NCBI RefSeq assembly: GCF_019933155.2
Contig: NZ_CP082944.1
Coordinates: 4,218,001-4,282,000 of the forward strand
Reading direction: 5' to 3'
DNA: 64,000 bases
Origin: Metabacillus dongyingensis
Lineage (GTDB): Bacteria > Bacillota > Bacilli > Bacillales > Bacillaceae
A model generated the notes under the pieces. The model was given only the letters and a program-made list of their open reading frames with translations, was not told where the DNA came from and made no database searches. Shown here in pieces: positions 36,433 to 44,511 of the stretch; position 1 is the first letter of the stretch, and each line of letters opens with the position of its first letter. The position numbers and the translations under genes are program-made.

Positions 36433-36993
36433 TTAAATGCTCTGTTTTTTTCCGTATTCTTCTTTTAAAATCGAGCATACTGCTGCATCACAAAATACCC
36501 CTTTTTCATATGCAGCCTGTCTTAAGACACCTTCATATATAAATCCTGCTTTTTCAAGGCACAGCTTTGAAGCCGTATTGTCCGGATCATAAAAAGCTTC
36601 AATGCGATTTAAGCCCATTTGGGCAAAACCAAACTCCAAAATGGGTGATAAAACCTCGGTCATTACCCCTTTTCTCCAATGAGAGCGATTCAATTCAAAG
36701 CCTATTTCTGCTTTAAAATGCTCTTTTTCCCAGCTGTGATAGCCGCAGCTGCCTATAATTTTATTCGTTTCTCTATCAGCAATTCCCCATCTGTATCCTT
36801 CATTTTTATCGAACCTTTCACCCCAGCGGTTAATCACCTGAACTGCCTGATCTATTTCAGTAAAGCTTTCCAGATCATAGTATCTTGTGACTTCATCATC
36901 TGAAAAATAAGCAAACACCTCATTCGCATCGCTCTCATCCATTTTCCTTAAAACAAAACGCTCTGTATAGAGGACTGGAAAATTTGTTTTCAT
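36433..36993 (-). CDS. GNAT-family N-acetyltransferase, RimJ/RimL type
   Basis: A 186-residue single-domain acetyltransferase: YTERFVLRKMDESDANEVFA, GSCGYHSWEKEHFKAEIGFE, the acetyl-CoA loop RSHWRKGVMTEV, and NRIEAFYDPDNTASKLCLEK with GFIYEGVLRQ. The pattern is that of RimJ-like enzymes acting on protein N-termini or small amines; substrate unknown. AAGGGGAAAT precedes the ATG. Not part of the B. subtilis order here. Confidence 0.87.
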   Translation of the reverse strand: MKTNFPVLYTERFVLRKMDESDANEVFAYFSDDEVTRYYDLESFTEIDQAVQVINRWGERFDKNEGYRWGIADRETNKIIGSCGYHSWEKEHFKAEIGFELNRSHWRKGVMTEVLSPILEFGFAQMGLNRIEAFYDPDNTASKLCLEKAGFIYEGVLRQAAYEKGVFCDAAVCSILKEEYGKKQSI

Positions 36994-37015
36994 CTGTTAT
37001 TTCCCCTTTTTCTCA

Positions 37016-37050
37016 TAGAAAACATGCCCTGTTAAACATCAGGGCATGCA
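37016..37050 (-). terminator. Terminator of yuxO
   Basis: CATGCCCTG and CAGGGCATG form a perfect 9-bp stem with a TGTTTTC tail on the reverse strand. Confidence 0.75.
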
Positions 37051-37061
37051 GTCAACCTGAA

Positions 37062-37451
37062 TTATTTTTTCTGTAAAATTGCCATCGTGCATCTGGAAAT
37101 GCAGATCAGGCTTTCTCTTTCATCGACAATTTTAATCTCCCAAACCATTGTTGTTTTGCCTCGGTGCATAGGGATGGCGTGAGCGGTAACGGTGCCGTCC
37201 TGCTTTCCTCTTATGTGATTTGCATTAATCTCAAGTCCAACGCACATTTCTGTTTCCTGGTTGATTAAATGATAGGCACCTATGCTTGCAACTGTTTCTG
37301 CAAGCGCTACAGAAGCCCCGCCATGCAAAATGCCAAAAGGCTGTCTCGTACGGTCATCCACAGGCATTGTAGCAACGACTCCATCATTTGTTACGCTTTT
37401 CACCTCAATACCAAGTGAGTTCAGCAGTGTATTTTCAACATTGTATTCCAT
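37062..37451 (-). CDS. yuxO: Hotdog-fold thioesterase YuxO/MenI (1,4-dihydroxy-2-naphthoyl-CoA hydrolase type)
   Basis: A 129-residue PaaI-type thioesterase. FGILHGGASVALAETVASIG contains the catalytic glutamate of the hotdog family. In B. subtilis yuxO directly follows comA, and the E. coli-type relatives hydrolyse DHNA-CoA in menaquinone synthesis; this assignment is by homology and position. Here two genes and a mini-ORF have been inserted between it and comA. Confidence 0.87.
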   Translation of the reverse strand: MEYNVENTLLNSLGIEVKSVTNDGVVATMPVDDRTRQPFGILHGGASVALAETVASIGAYHLINQETEMCVGLEINANHIRGKQDGTVTAHAIPMHRGKTTMVWEIKIVDERESLICISRCTMAILQKK

Positions 37452-37464
37452 TATATTTCCTCCT

Positions 37465-38538
37465 CTATTGCGGACTTAGTTTCTTTCGCAGCATTTGATC
37501 ATCATCTTTGCGCGGATTTCCTCTGCCATCGCGATTATTCGTTACTGTATACAAATTGTCATCTTCAATCATAACATCGCGCATCCTGCCCCATCCTTCC
37601 AGGTAAATCTGCACCTCTCCTGTATGGACTTCAAATCGTTTAACAGAATTTCCGGCTAATGTCGCCACATACAAGATTCCTTCCTTATAGGCAAGGCCAG
37701 AAGGCGCCCAAGTCTCTTCCCCGGTTTGATAGAGCGGTGTTTCCATACCTTCCTGCTGCTCGTCCCCTTCTATTACTGGCCAGCCATAATTTTTCCCCGG
37801 CTGAATCCAGTTAATTTCATCATGAGCAGACTGGCCGTGCTCTGTGCTGAACAGTGAATTTTTCTCGTCCCATGCAAGCCCTTGAGGATTACGGTGCCCA
37901 TAAGAATATACATAGGAATTTTGAAAAGGATTGTCATCCGGGACCGATCCGTCAAGTTCAAGTCTTAGGATTTTTCCTGCCAGAGAATTTTTATCTTGTG
38001 CAAACTCAGGACTCATCGCATCGCCTGCTGTTGCATAAAGCTTGCCGTCAGGGCCAATTTTGAGTCGCCCTCCGTTATGGACACGTGCACCTGGAATATC
38101 TTCTAGTACAGTCTTTACTTCCTCCCAATGGTCTGCATTTTCCTTTAGAACAACGATTCGGTTCTTTACTTTGTTTCCATCTTTATATGTATGGTAGGCA
38201 AAGGCTTGCTTGCTCTCTCCAAAATCAGGGGAAAGCTCAAAGCCAAGAAATCCGCCCTCGCCTTCTAGATGCAGCTTCTTTTTCAATTTCACCTTTTGAG
38301 TCACCTTTTCATCAGACACCTGGTTCCATTTCACAATTTGCCCAGTTCGTTCACTCAGGTAAAAAACATCATCACTCTTTGTAATAGACCACGGAACATC
38401 CATTTCCTTTAGAATACTTTCTGTATCCTGCCTCTCAGACTGGCCGCTCACTTCTTTGTCTTCCTGATCTTCATTCTGAAAGGACTGACATCCCGCTATG
38501 ACCAAACTGCTGAAAATAATCACCCATAACCTCTTCAG
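37465..38538 (-). CDS. PQQ-type (YliI/Asd-like) sugar dehydrogenase lipoprotein
   Basis: A 357-residue lipoprotein: signal with lipobox VIAGC, then a six-bladed beta-propeller of the soluble aldose/glucose dehydrogenase type (GFLGFELSPDFG, ARVHNGGRLKIGPDGKLYATAGD, YSYGHRNPQGLAWD, STEHGQSAHDEINWI). GAGGTGA with a 5-nt spacer points to CTG 38538 (MKRLWVIIF); the GTG at 38547 lies inside the Shine-Dalgarno site. It would oxidise sugars outside the membrane if PQQ is available; no PQQ genes are seen here. Inserted between yuxO and comA relative to B. subtilis. Confidence 0.87.
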   Translation of the reverse strand: MKRLWVIIFSSLVIAGCQSFQNEDQEDKEVSGQSERQDTESILKEMDVPWSITKSDDVFYLSERTGQIVKWNQVSDEKVTQKVKLKKKLHLEGEGGFLGFELSPDFGESKQAFAYHTYKDGNKVKNRIVVLKENADHWEEVKTVLEDIPGARVHNGGRLKIGPDGKLYATAGDAMSPEFAQDKNSLAGKILRLELDGSVPDDNPFQNSYVYSYGHRNPQGLAWDEKNSLFSTEHGQSAHDEINWIQPGKNYGWPVIEGDEQQEGMETPLYQTGEETWAPSGLAYKEGILYVATLAGNSVKRFEVHTGEVQIYLEGWGRMRDVMIEDDNLYTVTNNRDGRGNPRKDDDQMLRKKLSPQ

Positions 38539-38615
38539 GAAAATCACCTCATATTCCCATTTTCTTTAAGTTTAACGAATAATAAAAAAGGATTCACGAA
38601 TTTATACTTCCATTT

Positions 38616-38696
38616 TTATTTTCGAAGGGCGTATACAGCAAAGAAAAAGTAAACAATCAATATCATAAGAGCAGGTAATACCGTGATCACGTCCAT
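38616..38696 (-). CDS. 26-residue single-TM mini-protein
   Basis: Reading MDVITVLPALMILIVYFFFA then VYALRK: one membrane helix with a short basic C-terminus. GGGGGG with a 6-nt spacer precedes the ATG, strong for such a small frame. It stands alone between the sugar dehydrogenase and the SIMPL gene. A weak catabolite-control (cre)-like sequence GGAAAACGCTTTCT (38713-38726) lies just upstream. Function unknown; size and shape recall KdpF-like or regulatory membrane peptides. Confidence 0.5.
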   Translation of the reverse strand: MDVITVLPALMILIVYFFFAVYALRK

Positions 38697-38813
38697 CAAA
38701 AACCCCCCGGTAAGAAAGCGTTTTCCAACACTTGAATCTGTAATTAGATTCCATCTTAGCGCAGGATTATGATGGCGATATTGAGAGAAAGTTTAAAGTT
38801 TGTAAACTTATGC

Positions 38814-39500
38814 TTACTGATACGTAAACAAAACCGTCAGTTCTGCAACAATTTCAATTTTCCTTGCAAAAACAGGGGTCTGTCCTGAAGATTGTGCACC
38901 TAGACTTAATTCTTTAGACAATGGGAAAAATCCTCTAGGTTCTTCGGTTATTTTTACAGGCTTGCGATGCAGATTGAGCTGATAGGAATGGGCAATTGCT
39001 GCTGCCTTATCCAAAGCTTGTTTTGCAGCAAGGTTCAGAGCCTCATTTATCCACTTTTCTTGGTTGGAAAGCGAGAATTGTACAGAATCTGCCCGGTTGG
39101 CTCCATTAGAAAAGGCTGTATCATAAATCAAACCAATCTCATCTAAATTTTGAGTTGTGATGGATATTGTATTGGTCACTTCATACCCTTTTAAGACTGG
39201 ATCCGTACCCGCACTATAATCGTATTGAGGAAAAACGGTGTAGGAAATGGTTTCAATTTGCTGTTCTTCTATTCCAATTGACTGAAGGGCTCGAATAAGC
39301 TGATTAACGCGTCTTTTATTTTCCTGCTGAGCTGCAGTTACATCTTTGTTCACAGTAACTACTGCAAGCTGAAGAACGGCTGTGTCTGGTTTTGCTTCCA
39401 CTCTTCCCGTCCCGCGAACAGAGATCATGTTTTTTGATTTTGGTTCTCTCACGCTTGTTCTGTAAGCCGGATCAAAAGGCTGCCCATACACCGGAAACAT
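38814..39500 (-). CDS. SIMPL-domain (DUF541) protein
   Basis: A 228-residue protein of the SIMPL family (ISVRGTGRVEAKPDTAVLQL, then LNLAAKQALDKAAAIAHSYQ). Most relatives are exported, but no signal peptide is visible here: the N-terminus is MFPVYGQPFDPAYRTS. ATG 39500 has GAGGAG 8 nt upstream; a GTG three codons earlier does not. Role unknown; some family members are linked to oxidative stress or surface assembly. Confidence 0.8.
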   Translation of the reverse strand: MFPVYGQPFDPAYRTSVREPKSKNMISVRGTGRVEAKPDTAVLQLAVVTVNKDVTAAQQENKRRVNQLIRALQSIGIEEQQIETISYTVFPQYDYSAGTDPVLKGYEVTNTISITTQNLDEIGLIYDTAFSNGANRADSVQFSLSNQEKWINEALNLAAKQALDKAAAIAHSYQLNLHRKPVKITEEPRGFFPLSKELSLGAQSSGQTPVFARKIEIVAELTVLFTYQ

Positions 39501-39555
39501 AAGCCTCACTCCTCTCAGAATCTAACACTCTTTTCCATCTATATGCCTGAGCAAT

Positions 39556-39589
39556 AAAAAAAAGTGCGCAAGAATGGTACTTGCACACT
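39556..39589 (-). terminator. Terminator of comA
   Basis: AGTGTGCAAG and CTTGCGCACT form a 10-bp stem (one mismatch) followed by T8, starting in the comA stop codon. Confidence 0.88.
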
Positions 39590-40229
39590 AATCAATAATT
39601 CCTTCTGACTTTGAAATTAACACAGCTTCTGTTCTTGAACCGACATTTAATTTATTAAAAATAGAGGTTAAACTGTATTCAATTGACCGCTTGCTTAAAT
39701 GAAGCTTATCGGCAATCTCCTGGTTCGTCAGACCTCTTTCAACCTCTTGCAGTATGGCTTTCTCACGATCATTCAATGCTTCTATATCATTTGAACCGGA
39801 ACTGCTTTTCATTTTTTGCTGAAGAATGAGAGATTTTAAGTAGGTATACGGCACAACAATGTCACCTGAGAGAACATGCCGAATGGAAGAAAGAATCTTT
39901 TCCTTTGTCTCTGTTTTGCTGATCGCCCCGTGAATCCCAAGGCGAATTGCCTCTTCAAAATAATCTTCTACATCGTAGCCTGTATACAGAATAATCTTGC
40001 AATCCTCGGAGTGCTTAATAATTTCTGTGGAAAGCTCCATTCCATTAATATCTCCGAGATTCATATCCATCAGGACAACATCGTATTCATGAAAGCTGAT
40101 ATGCTTAATAACATCAATTGAATAAGGGGGATTTAAGCAGGATACCCTGACATCCGGCTCTGTTTCCAATATCGCTTTTGTTCCCTCACGTACTGCTGGA
40201 TGATCATCCACAACTAAAATATGTATCAT
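39588..40229 (-). CDS. comA: Competence response regulator ComA
   Basis: A 213-residue NarL/FixJ-type regulator. The receiver domain has the acidic pair VVDDH, phospho-acceptor D55 (VVLMDMNLGD) and the Lys near SKTETKEK; the C-terminal LuxR-type HTH is EVERGLTNQEIADKLHLSKR. D55 is the same number as in B. subtilis ComA. ComP phosphorylates it and it then binds TTGCGG-N4-CCGCAA-type sites; a good one lies before degQ in this window. A terminator-like hairpin separates it from comP. Confidence 0.95.
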   Translation of the reverse strand: MIHILVVDDHPAVREGTKAILETEPDVRVSCLNPPYSIDVIKHISFHEYDVVLMDMNLGDINGMELSTEIIKHSEDCKIILYTGYDVEDYFEEAIRLGIHGAISKTETKEKILSSIRHVLSGDIVVPYTYLKSLILQQKMKSSSGSNDIEALNDREKAILQEVERGLTNQEIADKLHLSKRSIEYSLTSIFNKLNVGSRTEAVLISKSEGIID

Positions 40230-40269
40230 GTAATCAACCTCTCTGCTCCGAGCATCTAGTCTCTATTTT

Positions 40270-40298
40270 ATAAAAAAGACCTGGCAAATGCCAAGTCT
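40270..40298 (-). terminator. Terminator-like hairpin between comP and comA
   Basis: AGACTTGGCA-TT-TGCCAGGTCT (one mismatch) followed by TTTTTTATA on the reverse strand, 12 nt after the comP stop and ~40 nt before comA. It would limit comA read-through from the comQXP transcript. Confidence 0.7.
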
Positions 40299-40309
40299 GA
40301 ACTATTCTT

Positions 40310-42622
40310 TCAGATTTCTACAACTACTTTAAAGCCATTTCCCTTTGAAGTCTCAATATGAAGGGAGCCGTTTAGTGCTTTTACTCTCTCCGTTATACCG
40401 GAAAGACCCATGCTTTGATTATTGGAATACAGTTCACTTTGATCAAAACCGATGCCGTCGTCCTCATAATGAAGAACAATTTTATCCTTTATGCAAACAA
40501 GCATTATCAGAACATTGAGTGCATTGGAGTGCTTTCCGGCATTTGTTAAAAGCTCCTGAACGATCCGGTACAAATTCAGCTGTGTATCAATATCAATCGC
40601 TTTAGTGAAGTTTCCTGTATTTAATCTCACATCAAAGGCTGCGGACTCATTATATTGAGCTGCAAGCTTCTGCAAGGCTTTTACTAGCCCAAGATCATAT
40701 AAAAGCTGCGGACGAAGTTCCTGACACGTTTCCCGCGTAGTCTTGATGATATTGGTCATCGAGCTGTTCATATCCTTCAGCTGATCCCTGAAAACAGTCG
40801 GAGCCATTTCAAGCTCAGCTAGGGCGAGCTCGCTTTGCCGCTTTAAAGAAATTAAATCCTGCAAAACAGAATCATGCAAATCCTTTGCCAAGTTAGAACG
40901 CTGTTTTTCCTCTATTGAAAATAAAACTTTCGTAAGCCAGGCCGGGTTACTGCCTTCGCTCTTAATCTTCTGTAAATGATTCATCAGCTCTTCTATCTTA
41001 AGGAAGTTCTCAAGGGATATATTCGTATAAAAAGAAAGCGTCTTTAACCAGGAAATTTCATCTCGGTTCAGCATTGGAGTATTAAGCATAGACAAACAAA
41101 CCATGACATAACTTCGGTCATCTGTCTCCCCTACATTAATCACAAAACCGCGATCCACTTCGATAATCTTTCCGATCTCTTGGGTTGCCTTCTTAATCTC
41201 TTTTTCATATGAAAGATAATCTGTACCCTTCATATTAATCTCGACTGAAATGATGTTCCCGCTCTTATCCACTTCAACATAATTCGCCCTGCTGACAAGC
41301 AATACATCTGTAATCACCTGTTTCAGTTCATTAATTACATGATGAAGCTTGTTTGCCTTTCGAATGCTTTGCGTATATTTAAAAATACTATCCTGATAAT
41401 TGTATTTTTCGGAAAAACGTTTAAAGCGAAAGCGGAAGTCGAGAATTTCCTTAATATAAAAGACTACAAGCATTGTGATATAGATGAAGATTGATAGTTT
41501 AATTGGATAGAATGTTGGGCTATTCTCTTTAATAATTAACATAATACTTACACACACAACAGTAGGTAAAACTGCTAGTAAAGCGTAGTATCTGACACGT
41601 CCTAAAATAAATTCTATATCATAAATTTTAGTAGCGAGAAATTGGTAAACCAAAGAAAAAGGAATTAATAATAAAAATGCTGCCAATATATTAGGCGGGA
41701 AAATATGTCTATTTAAAAAGACATACGGCAAAATGTATAGTAAAACAAAAGGTGAGAATGCAACAATATTTGTTATTATTAAAATTTTAACCAGGTAGCC
41801 TTGTGCTGAGTATCTAACTTTTTTTAATCCTACAAATTTAACAATGAAGGTTAAAGCAAATAAAATGACAAACGAAGCTAAATTTAAGTTTTTTACGAAA
41901 ATATAGAAAAAACTATAAGAAAGATTCACAGTTTCTGTACAAAGTTCTGCAACTATATTAATAGCTACAATTAAGAAAGACACATATAAAAACTTTTCAG
42001 AGAAAAGTTTTTCACCCAATTCTTTAAAGTAGTAATATAGAAAAGACATATAGGTAACAGGTACTGATAAAAAGAAGCTTAGATTCAAGTACCTACTTAA
42101 CACATCTCCTCTAGAAGAACCTGTTCCGCTGAAATGAGCTAATGTAATCATTAATAGGAAAATATTTAGTAGAAACGCTGACTGCAATTTTAATTTTTTA
42201 TTTGTTTTATAAATAAAATAACTGCAAAATAAACAAAGGACATATAAAATAATAGGAACCACAACTAAAAAAAGACTCTGGTGACTTATTATTGAATCTT
42301 TAACAATGTAACTAATATCGTTTCCGTTTCTTTCAATTGTTACATTTTCTAACTGTTCAAGCATCCCATAGCGAACTGCAGGGTAGTGTTCATGTGCATG
42401 TTCATGATTAATTCTGGTTACAGTATCGCCTATTTTCAAACCGACTTTTGAAGCCCAAGTGTTAGGTTCAATAAGCGTTATTTCTAGCTTATCTGTATCA
42501 TTGAATCTAACACTGGCACCTACGTAAGGGTATTTAATACCTATTGCTAAAAAATACACGACTAAAATAAAACTAAAAAATAGTGTAATAAAATATAATT
42601 TGTTAAAGTTTAAATATTTCAT
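40310..42622 (-). CDS. comP: ComX pheromone sensor histidine kinase ComP
   Basis: A 770-residue membrane sensor. The N-terminal half has about eight to ten helices with an extracytoplasmic PDZ-like loop (SKVGLKIGDTVTRINHEH). The HisKA_3 box is LAKDLHDSVLQDL with phospho-His ~583. The ATPase domain follows with RIVQELLTNAGKHSNA, DDGIGFD and GLSGITERV. It senses ComX and phosphorylates ComA. The membrane half is visibly more AT-rich than the kinase half, as expected for the polymorphic, exchange-prone comQXP region. AAGAAGG precedes the ATG, 29 nt after comX. Confidence 0.94.
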   Translation of the reverse strand: MKYLNFNKLYFITLFFSFILVVYFLAIGIKYPYVGASVRFNDTDKLEITLIEPNTWASKVGLKIGDTVTRINHEHAHEHYPAVRYGMLEQLENVTIERNGNDISYIVKDSIISHQSLFLVVVPIILYVLCLFCSYFIYKTNKKLKLQSAFLLNIFLLMITLAHFSGTGSSRGDVLSRYLNLSFFLSVPVTYMSFLYYYFKELGEKLFSEKFLYVSFLIVAINIVAELCTETVNLSYSFFYIFVKNLNLASFVILFALTFIVKFVGLKKVRYSAQGYLVKILIITNIVAFSPFVLLYILPYVFLNRHIFPPNILAAFLLLIPFSLVYQFLATKIYDIEFILGRVRYYALLAVLPTVVCVSIMLIIKENSPTFYPIKLSIFIYITMLVVFYIKEILDFRFRFKRFSEKYNYQDSIFKYTQSIRKANKLHHVINELKQVITDVLLVSRANYVEVDKSGNIISVEINMKGTDYLSYEKEIKKATQEIGKIIEVDRGFVINVGETDDRSYVMVCLSMLNTPMLNRDEISWLKTLSFYTNISLENFLKIEELMNHLQKIKSEGSNPAWLTKVLFSIEEKQRSNLAKDLHDSVLQDLISLKRQSELALAELEMAPTVFRDQLKDMNSSMTNIIKTTRETCQELRPQLLYDLGLVKALQKLAAQYNESAAFDVRLNTGNFTKAIDIDTQLNLYRIVQELLTNAGKHSNALNVLIMLVCIKDKIVLHYEDDGIGFDQSELYSNNQSMGLSGITERVKALNGSLHIETSKGNGFKVVVEI

Positions 42623-42651
42623 TTTAAAACCTTCTTAATTTAAGCTAAACT

Positions 42652-42813
42652 CTAATACCAATACAAGTTCGTCGTTCTAGCTGTACTCAACAGTCCTTCT
42701 ACTAATCCTAACACTTCATCCACATTTTTCACACCCAGTAAACTTGCTTCACCGTTAGCTACTTTTTCGATTACTTCCGGGTTTTCTACTAGAAAATTTA
42801 CGATTTCCTGCAT
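42652..42813 (-). CDS. comX: ComX pheromone precursor
   Basis: A 53-codon frame between comQ and comP, too short for usual gene finders. It begins MQEIVNFLVENPEVIEKVAN, like other pre-ComX proteins (MQ[D/E]...), continues EASLLGVKNVDEVLG and ends TARTTNLYWY. The Trp next to last (W52) is the expected site of ComQ-dependent isoprenylation, and the mature pheromone is the C-terminal stretch around it. AAAGGAGAG inside comQ is the ribosome site; the start is 4 nt after the comQ stop. The tail sequence defines a pherotype I do not recognise. Confidence 0.93.
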   Translation of the reverse strand: MQEIVNFLVENPEVIEKVANGEASLLGVKNVDEVLGLVEGLLSTARTTNLYWY

Positions 42814-42817
42814 GGCT

Positions 42818-43765
42818 TTAATCTCTCCTTTTATTTTCAGCTGAATTTATGATCAATTGAGACTTTAGAAGCTCAATTTGATTTTGAGGTAAGGGTAATT
42901 CTGCAATCAGGGTTGAAGCCTTTTGAATCGCAATTTGCTTCATTACATTCAGGTAATGGACAACACCAGATTGTAACAATTTCGATTTAAATGCATCAAT
43001 ACTCCCGTAGTGTTCAATAAATGTTTCACTGCTTGAAATAAAATCGGTAAGCTCCTTTGCATGCTCGTTAAACCCTCTTTTTAGAAAGAGGAGCGGCAGC
43101 GATTTTTTCTGTGCAGATAGATCATTTTTATGTTCATGAAATAAATCACGGTAATCGTTTTCAATTTGGGCAGCAAGTCCTATTTGATAGGAATAATGTT
43201 CAACGCATGTTAATTCTTCTCCTGCGGCAAGCATGGCGCCTGTGACTGATGCTAAAGCAATCAGTGAACCTGATTTTTTTTCAATCATAGAGATGCACTC
43301 TTCTTCAGTTGCGATTTCATTTTGAAGATCTGCGTGCTGACCTTCCATTGCCTGCAAGGCAAAACGCTGGAACGTGCTGATGATCTTCCATTTATGTACG
43401 CTTGATAATTCATGAAGCATTTGCAGACTGATTGTATACATAGCAGTAGCGGCATTCAGTGAGAGAGATGGGTTTATTTTCATCCATGGCTCTTCATAGT
43501 TATCTAGGTCTTCAAGATCATCTAAGATGTCGAATGATAGCGCAAGCAGTTCAACTGCAGCTGACAGATGAATGATTTCCTTCTCTTCTCCGCCAAAAGC
43601 TGTGTAATGCAAATGTGTCAATTGACCGAACGGAAAGGTTTTTTTCGTTTCTGAGAACGACAGGATAAGATGCAATAACTCTTTGTTCGTTATATATGAA
43701 GAAATTGCAGCTTTCTGACTGCAAATCATATCTTTATAGTCCAAATGTAATCTAATTGCAATCAC
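42818..43765 (-). CDS. comQ: ComX isoprenyl transferase ComQ
   Basis: A ~315-residue polyprenyl-synthase-fold enzyme that modifies and processes ComX. The first Asp-rich motif is LSFDILDDLEDLDNY (DDLED); EGQHADLQNE and SGSLIALASVTGAML follow; the second motif region is QIENDYRDLF. The frame opens at a GTG inside the Shine-Dalgarno GAAGGGGTG; ATT 43756 (6 nt after it) or TTG 43741 could be the real start. Operon order comQ-comX-comP-comA is as in B. subtilis. Confidence 0.93.
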   Translation of the reverse strand: MIAIRLHLDYKDMICSQKAAISSYITNKELLHLILSFSETKKTFPFGQLTHLHYTAFGGEEKEIIHLSAAVELLALSFDILDDLEDLDNYEEPWMKINPSLSLNAATAMYTISLQMLHELSSVHKWKIISTFQRFALQAMEGQHADLQNEIATEEECISMIEKKSGSLIALASVTGAMLAAGEELTCVEHYSYQIGLAAQIENDYRDLFHEHKNDLSAQKKSLPLLFLKRGFNEHAKELTDFISSSETFIEHYGSIDAFKSKLLQSGVVHYLNVMKQIAIQKASTLIAELPLPQNQIELLKSQLIINSAENKRRD

Positions 43766-43869
43766 CCCTTCGAAATTATATTACAATATTCGCGACCAAT
43801 ATAGTAGATATAAAACAATGTTTTTACATAAATATAAAACATTTAACATATTTTTGAAAAAATAGACAT

Positions 43870-43904
43870 AAAAAAAAAGACTTGGCTCGAAAGGCCAAGT
43901 CTTA
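43870..43904 (-). terminator. Terminator of degQ
   Basis: AAGACTTGGC and GCCAAGTCTT form a perfect 10-bp stem with T9 on the reverse strand, overlapping the degQ stop. The arm AGACTTGGC is the same as in the comP-comA hairpin. Confidence 0.92.
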
Positions 43905-44042
43905 TGACACGTTTATAAAGGAGTATTTATCATACTTATCAATGCTTTTATTAATTGATCTTAGTGACTGTTTCGTTTCCTGAATTTCTTTCTCAAGACG
44001 TTTCAATAATTGAGTTATTTCTTCAATGTTGTGCTTTTTCAT
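43902..44042 (-). CDS. degQ: Pleiotropic regulator DegQ
   Basis: A 46-residue protein, the length of B. subtilis DegQ, with the family layout: MKKHNIEEITQLLKRLEKEI, QETKQSLRSINKSIDKYDKY, SFINVS. DegQ stimulates phosphotransfer from DegS to DegU and so raises extracellular protease and poly-glutamate production. CAGAGGAGTGTGG lies before the ATG. Upstream are a -10 (TATAAA, 44121-44126) and a ComA-type box, so it is a likely ComA target. Located next to comQ as in B. subtilis. Confidence 0.93.
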   Translation of the reverse strand: MKKHNIEEITQLLKRLEKEIQETKQSLRSINKSIDKYDKYSFINVS

Positions 44043-44120
44043 CGTTTCCACACTCCTCTGTAAAAGATCAAATTATGCATGGTGAACGAAACACTTGTTT
44101 TGATCTTCCCTACTTCAAAT

Positions 44121-44126
44121 TTTATA
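44121..44126 (-). promoter_or_regulatory. -10 element of degQ
   Basis: TATAAA on the reverse strand about 80 nt before the start. No good -35 is seen, which fits an activator-dependent promoter. Confidence 0.45.
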
Positions 44127-44169
44127 GGATGCAGAAAGTATTTTCACCGAAAATAATGCGAAATAATCA

Positions 44170-44185
44170 ATGCGTGATACCGCAA
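44170..44185 (-). promoter_or_regulatory. ComA-box upstream of degQ
   Basis: Reverse strand TTGCGGTATCACGCAT: the first half matches the ComA consensus TTGCGG-N4-CCGCAA exactly and the second at 4 of 6. It is centred ~54 bp upstream of the -10, the usual activator position. A further half-site TTGCGC lies adjacent. Confidence 0.75.
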
Positions 44186-44253
44186 ACGGCGCAATAGTCC
44201 ATTGTATCTGTTTTTATACAGATAGAATATAATTCCATTTTCATAATTTTTAA

Positions 44254-44282
44254 CAAAAAAAAAGCCCCAGATACAGGGACTT
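44254..44282 (-). terminator. Terminator of the 44284-44511 gene
   Basis: AAGTCCC and GGGGCTT arms pair with one G.U and are followed by T9 on the reverse strand. Confidence 0.75.
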
Positions 44283-44283
44283 G

Positions 44284-44511
44284 TCACTTTGCGGCAATAA
44301 TTGTGTTCAAATAAATGTTCTGTGCTTCTTGCAGCGCAATTTTCGTCAGTTCATCTCTCTTTTCAATCGGTCCGCTAAACTCTAAGGTGTAATCCAGAAT
44401 TCCCTGTTCTGACAGTAAACACTCCATTTTAACCTTACATTCGCCTTCTGCAACCGAAAATACCGCAACCGTTTTATCATCCAGCACATATATGGATGGC
44501 CGCACGCGCAT
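44284..44511 (-). CDS. Small soluble protein, unknown
   Basis: A 75-residue protein starting MRVRPSIYVLDDKTVAVFSV, predicted mostly beta then a C-terminal helix (ELTKIALQEAQNIYLNTIIA). GGGGGAGG lies ~11 nt before ATG 44511; longer in-frame starts have no site. Divergent from yuzC, upstream of the degQ control region. Not recognised. Confidence 0.6.
   Translation of the reverse strand: MRVRPSIYVLDDKTVAVFSVAEGECKVKMECLLSEQGILDYTLEFSGPIEKRDELTKIALQEAQNIYLNTIIAAK

Noticed and set aside
43766..43870. A defined comQ promoter.
   Set aside because: Several TATAAT-like strings occur in this AT-rich stretch, but none has a -35 at proper distance, so no choice can be defended.
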